Of a stretch of 64,000 bases of DNA, positions 61,033-64,000 are shown piece after piece (position 1 is the first letter of the stretch; each line of letters opens with the position of its first letter). The notes under the pieces were generated by a model. It worked only from the letters and a program-made list of their open reading frames with translations. It searched no databases and was not told the DNA's origin. A program made the position numbers and the translations under genes. The stretch comes from Rhynchospora pubera (lineage: Eukaryota > Streptophyta > Magnoliopsida > Poales > Cyperaceae): positions 69,603,676 to 69,667,675 of the forward strand of contig CM051460.1 in the NCBI GenBank assembly GCA_028095005.1, read 5' to 3'.

Positions 61033-61928
61033 TTACTATATATATAGGGGTTTCCGATCTATTTTTTCGCTGCCTTTCGCTCTCGGACGCTTCCACGTTG
61101 CTCCCTGATTCACAGTAAGTTTTTTTTTATTAATTTAATTATTTATTTATTTATTTTATTAGTTTTTAATTTAGTTAATTAAATAAAAAAATAGGAAAAT
61201 ATTGGAAAAATATTCAAAAAATCTGAAAAATTCAGAAAAAATTTATATGTAATTTATTAATTATATTGGATATATTTTTGTCTTTTTATTTGTTTATTCA
61301 CTACTTAATTAATTAGAAAAATAGATAATAAATTGTAAAATTATTTGAAAAATACGGAAAAATAAGAAAAATTCATATGAAAATTTATGTGTAATTAATT
61401 TTTTTTTTATTTTTTTTGCTTTTAATAATTAAGATTTTGATAATTAAATATGGGAAAAATTAGAAAAATGATAATAATTGATGGTATTAATTAAAAATGT
61501 AGGTAAAAAATTATTTAGAAGAGAGTCAATGATTGTAAAATATGTTTATTTTATTATTGTTTGAATAGAAATGTTTGTGAATTGGTTGTAGATTGATTGA
61601 TGGATTGTAAAATTGTGAAATACAATGATTGTAAAATTGTGAAATGCAATGTTTGAAATGCAATGTTTGAATTATTGATTCATTGATATTTGTGAAATGG
61701 TTTGTGAAATGCAATGATTGTAAAATTTGAATGATATATTCAAATAGGGTTGGGTTGGGTTCAAATTGGAATGAAATTGGGTTGGGTTGGGTTGGGTTCA
61801 AATTGGGTTGAAATTGGGTTGAAATTGGGTTCTGATTTTTTGGAAAACTCTCCCGGTACAGGGGAGATGCTGCCGAATGTTTTATAGATTTTATACTTTA
61901 TTAAATTTTAATTGCAGTAACAGTCGAA

Positions 61929-62826
61929 ATGCCACCGCGAAGAAGAATACCAGAGGATCCACGTCGATCCACGAGGCGTCGAGGAGATCCTGGCGCATCT
62001 ACATCAGGAGGAGATCCTGGCGCTTCTTCATCTGCCCCCCCTGCTGCCCCCCCCGTTCCTCCTCCTGCTGATCAGCTTCTGCATCTCAGTCAGTCTGAGC
62101 TTCGAGGCGTACGAGTAAGTTTTTTTTATTTATATAGTTAATTCTTTTTTATATATATATATTTTAATAGTATATATAGGAAATAATTTATTTTTTAAAT
62201 TATTTAGGGTATAGGGTTTAGGGTTTAAGGAAATAATAAAATTTTTTAATTTATGTAGTTAATTTTTGTATATAGTGAATAGTATATATAGTTAATAATA
62301 TGTTTTTTAACTTATTTAGGCGTGGACGCCCGAAATGCATAAGGCAAAAATGATACGAACCGAGGAGGTGGACCAACGTCTTGTGACATTGGGACTTATT
62401 CATTTCGTTGAGTTAGGTCACATGCCATTGGATCGTTCCATGATACAGGGTCTAGCCATGTTCTGGAGGCCCGAGACCCACACGTTCCACTTTCCCCGCG
62501 TAGGCGAGATGACTGTTACTCTTGAGGTATTATTTTTTCCAAGTTCTGTTGGTAGCTATTTATTTATTTATTGTTTTTTTGGTTGTTTAATAAAAAATGT
62601 AAATAAAATTTGCAGGATGTCGCCTTCATTTTTGGCTTGCCTACGACTGGACGACCGGTGACCGGTCGTACTGATTACGACGATGTGCAGAAGCTAGCCG
62701 ACTTTGCATTGCCACGGGACACTCCTATGGAGGATGTTCTAGATTGCTTTAGAGAGAGGGCTACTGATCGACGTGCTGGGAGGTAACAAACGTTTTAAAA
62801 TTTAATTTAAATTTTGAGATATGCTG

Positions 62827-62876
<50 letters not shown>

Positions 62877-63947
62877 AATGATTATGTAATGCAGGAAACT
62901 TCACACAGTACAGTTTGGGAAACTGCGTGATATGTGGGCACAGGGACCTGGGTCAGAGGACGCAGATAGGATCGATAGATACACACGGGCCCTGGTGTTG
63001 GAGTTGATAGGTTGCGAGATGTTTCCAGATACCACATGAGATTCTGTTCCTTGTTTTTATCTGGAGTTATTTCGGGTTAGTACTTGTAAATATTAAGAAC
63101 ATCTCTTACATTAGTACTAACTTGGATAACTTAGTTTAAAATGTGGAGCAACTAACGAAAATTTTTTTTTCTTATTTGCAGGATGTTCATGCATCGGATT
63201 CAGTGAGATATAACTGGGGTGCGGCCACACTTGCTATGTTATACCGCGGCCTGGACTTGGCAGTCCTGGCAAATGGCGCTCAGAAGGTTCCTGCTCCGTG
63301 GCTTCTGCTTCAGTTGTGGTCGTACACTCGGTTATTGCTTTGTCGCCCGTCTGTTACGAAAAGTTTCGAAGGTTGGGGGAAGCCGTCAGTTGAGAGATGT
63401 CCGCCGTATGGGAGGTATAATATTTTCTTAAATAAAGTAAATGAAATATTGTAATATAACATCAATTTATTTGATAGGTAATAATTAATTAGTTAAAATT
63501 AATCTAAATTCGTTATTTTAAATTAGTTAGTTAAACAATTAACATTAGTCATAATTGTAAAAAAATTAAAATTAAATTAGTCATAATTGTAAACAAATTA
63601 AATTAGTCATAATTGTAAACAAATTAAAATTAAATTAGTCATAATTGTAATGATTTGGCAGGCAATGGACGACACGGGTTAGGTCGAAAAAGGTGAAAGG
63701 TCCCGTTCGCAGCGGTATTGAGTACGCTCGAGACGTACTAATGAAGATGGAGCATGCACACGTGGTGTGGCGGCCATACGAGGATGAGCTCAGACAGGTG
63801 GTCATGCCTCCTTATGCCCGCTACGAGCAGAGGTACTACCGGCTCCGCGTTCCATGCATCCATTTCTGGGTCGTGGCGTGGCACTATGCCGATCGGGTGA
63901 TGCATCAGTTCATGCTGTTCCAGACTGTTCCGCCTCCTCTTCCTACG
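61929..63947 (+). pseudogene. Plant mobile domain (PMD, MAIN-like) gene, copy 2, one nonsense change, incomplete
   Basis: Six exons (61929-62114, 62320-62526, 62616-62782, 62895-63075, 63182-63414, 63662-63947) have GT-AG borders and keep phase, giving about 420 codons before the gene leaves the window at a GTACGT donor. The N-terminus is basic and Pro-rich (MPPRRRIPEDPRRSTRRRGD), possibly a nuclear signal. PMD blocks follow: AWTPEMHKAKM, HFVELGHMPLDRSMIQGLAM, DVAFIFGLPTTGRPVTG, NWGAATLAMLYRGLDLAVL, VPAPWLLLQLWSY and RYYRLRVPCIHFWVVAWHYA. One in-frame TGA (63037-63039) in exon 4 replaces the GGA of copy 1. Otherwise the frame is open, so inactivation is probably recent. A 5'-UTR intron (donor near 61114, acceptor before 61918) is shared with copy 1. 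The closest known genes are the MAIN/MAIL PMD proteins and their transposon relatives. Confidence 0.9.
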
Positions 63948-64000
63948 GTACGTTATTCTTTTAACCTTCGTGATTTAAATTGAAATATTTATAATACGTG

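Larger units (their letters stand above)
60829..64000 (+). mobile_element. PMD-MULE copy 2, cut by the window end
   Basis: The left TIR CCGAAATTTTAAAAAATAAT and the following 3.1 kb are collinear and mostly near-identical with 19024-21980, in the same orientation. Indels lie chiefly in introns. The right end, any zinc-finger gene and the target duplication lie beyond the window. It goes past the point where copy 1 loses similarity, so it may preserve the full PMD gene. Confidence 0.92.

Noticed and set aside
62829..62876. AT and TG dinucleotide run considered as a feature
   Set aside because: It is a simple microsatellite in intron 3 of the PMD gene, also present in shorter form in copy 1.

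Overview
The window is nuclear DNA of a flowering plant, almost certainly a eudicot. It is AT-rich, has spliced genes with GT-AG introns, a nuclear-type tRNA-Ala, and a dense, nested load of plant transposons (CACTA, MULE, copia, LTR and hairpin MITE types). No species can be named from the sequence. Two host protein genes look complete, both on the minus strand: a four-exon GDSL esterase/lipase-like gene (16210-18860, 363 aa) and a seven-exon double-AP2 transcription factor of the WRINKLED1 type (28125-33550, 358 aa) that includes a 9-nt micro-exon. A tRNA-Ala(UGC) lies at 52224-52296. Most of the rest is mobile DNA.

Layout. (1) 582-12832 is a 12.25-kb CACTA element with AGC target duplications. 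It carries an apparently intact TnpA-like (Transposase_24) gene on the minus strand and the gutted 3' end of a TNP2 gene on the plus strand. That remnant is split by two LTR-like insertions rich in short palindromic repeats. A hairpin MULE-MITE and a short retroposon lie in the middle. (2) 12836-16209 is repeat-bearing intergenic DNA, followed by the GDSL gene. (3) 19024-25172 is a 6.1-kb Mutator-like element with a 9-bp target duplication (CTCTAACAG). It carries a decayed plant-mobile-domain (PMD) gene and an intact 325-codon zinc-finger/coiled-coil/repeat protein, but no recognisable transposase. It sits about 155 bp upstream of the GDSL start codon. (4) 25383-27014 is a second MULE-like foldback element with a 9-bp duplication. 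(5) 28125-33550 is the WRI1-like gene. (6) 35297-37452 holds several hairpin MITEs of one superfamily. (7) 39153-49393 is a second CACTA element (AAA duplications), with no transposase found, a captured host-gene-like fragment and several minisatellites. (8) 49397-57765 is mostly non-coding, with the tRNA, a tandem duplication, a copia remnant and a MITE. (9) 57766-60780 is a putative TIR element built on 99-bp tandem repeats. (10) From 60829 to the window end is a second, less decayed copy of the PMD-MULE in the same orientation as the first; it continues beyond the window.

The least ordinary content is the PMD-MULE family: TIRs carrying a variable array of palindromic units, a captured PMD gene with different lesions in each copy, and an unfamiliar accessory protein with two Cys/His fingers and a 23-residue FWNEAAQ repeat. 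Several unrelated elements here (both LTR-like insertions, the 25383 foldback, the PMD-MULE) share one design: arrays of short GC-rich palindromes in their terminal regions.
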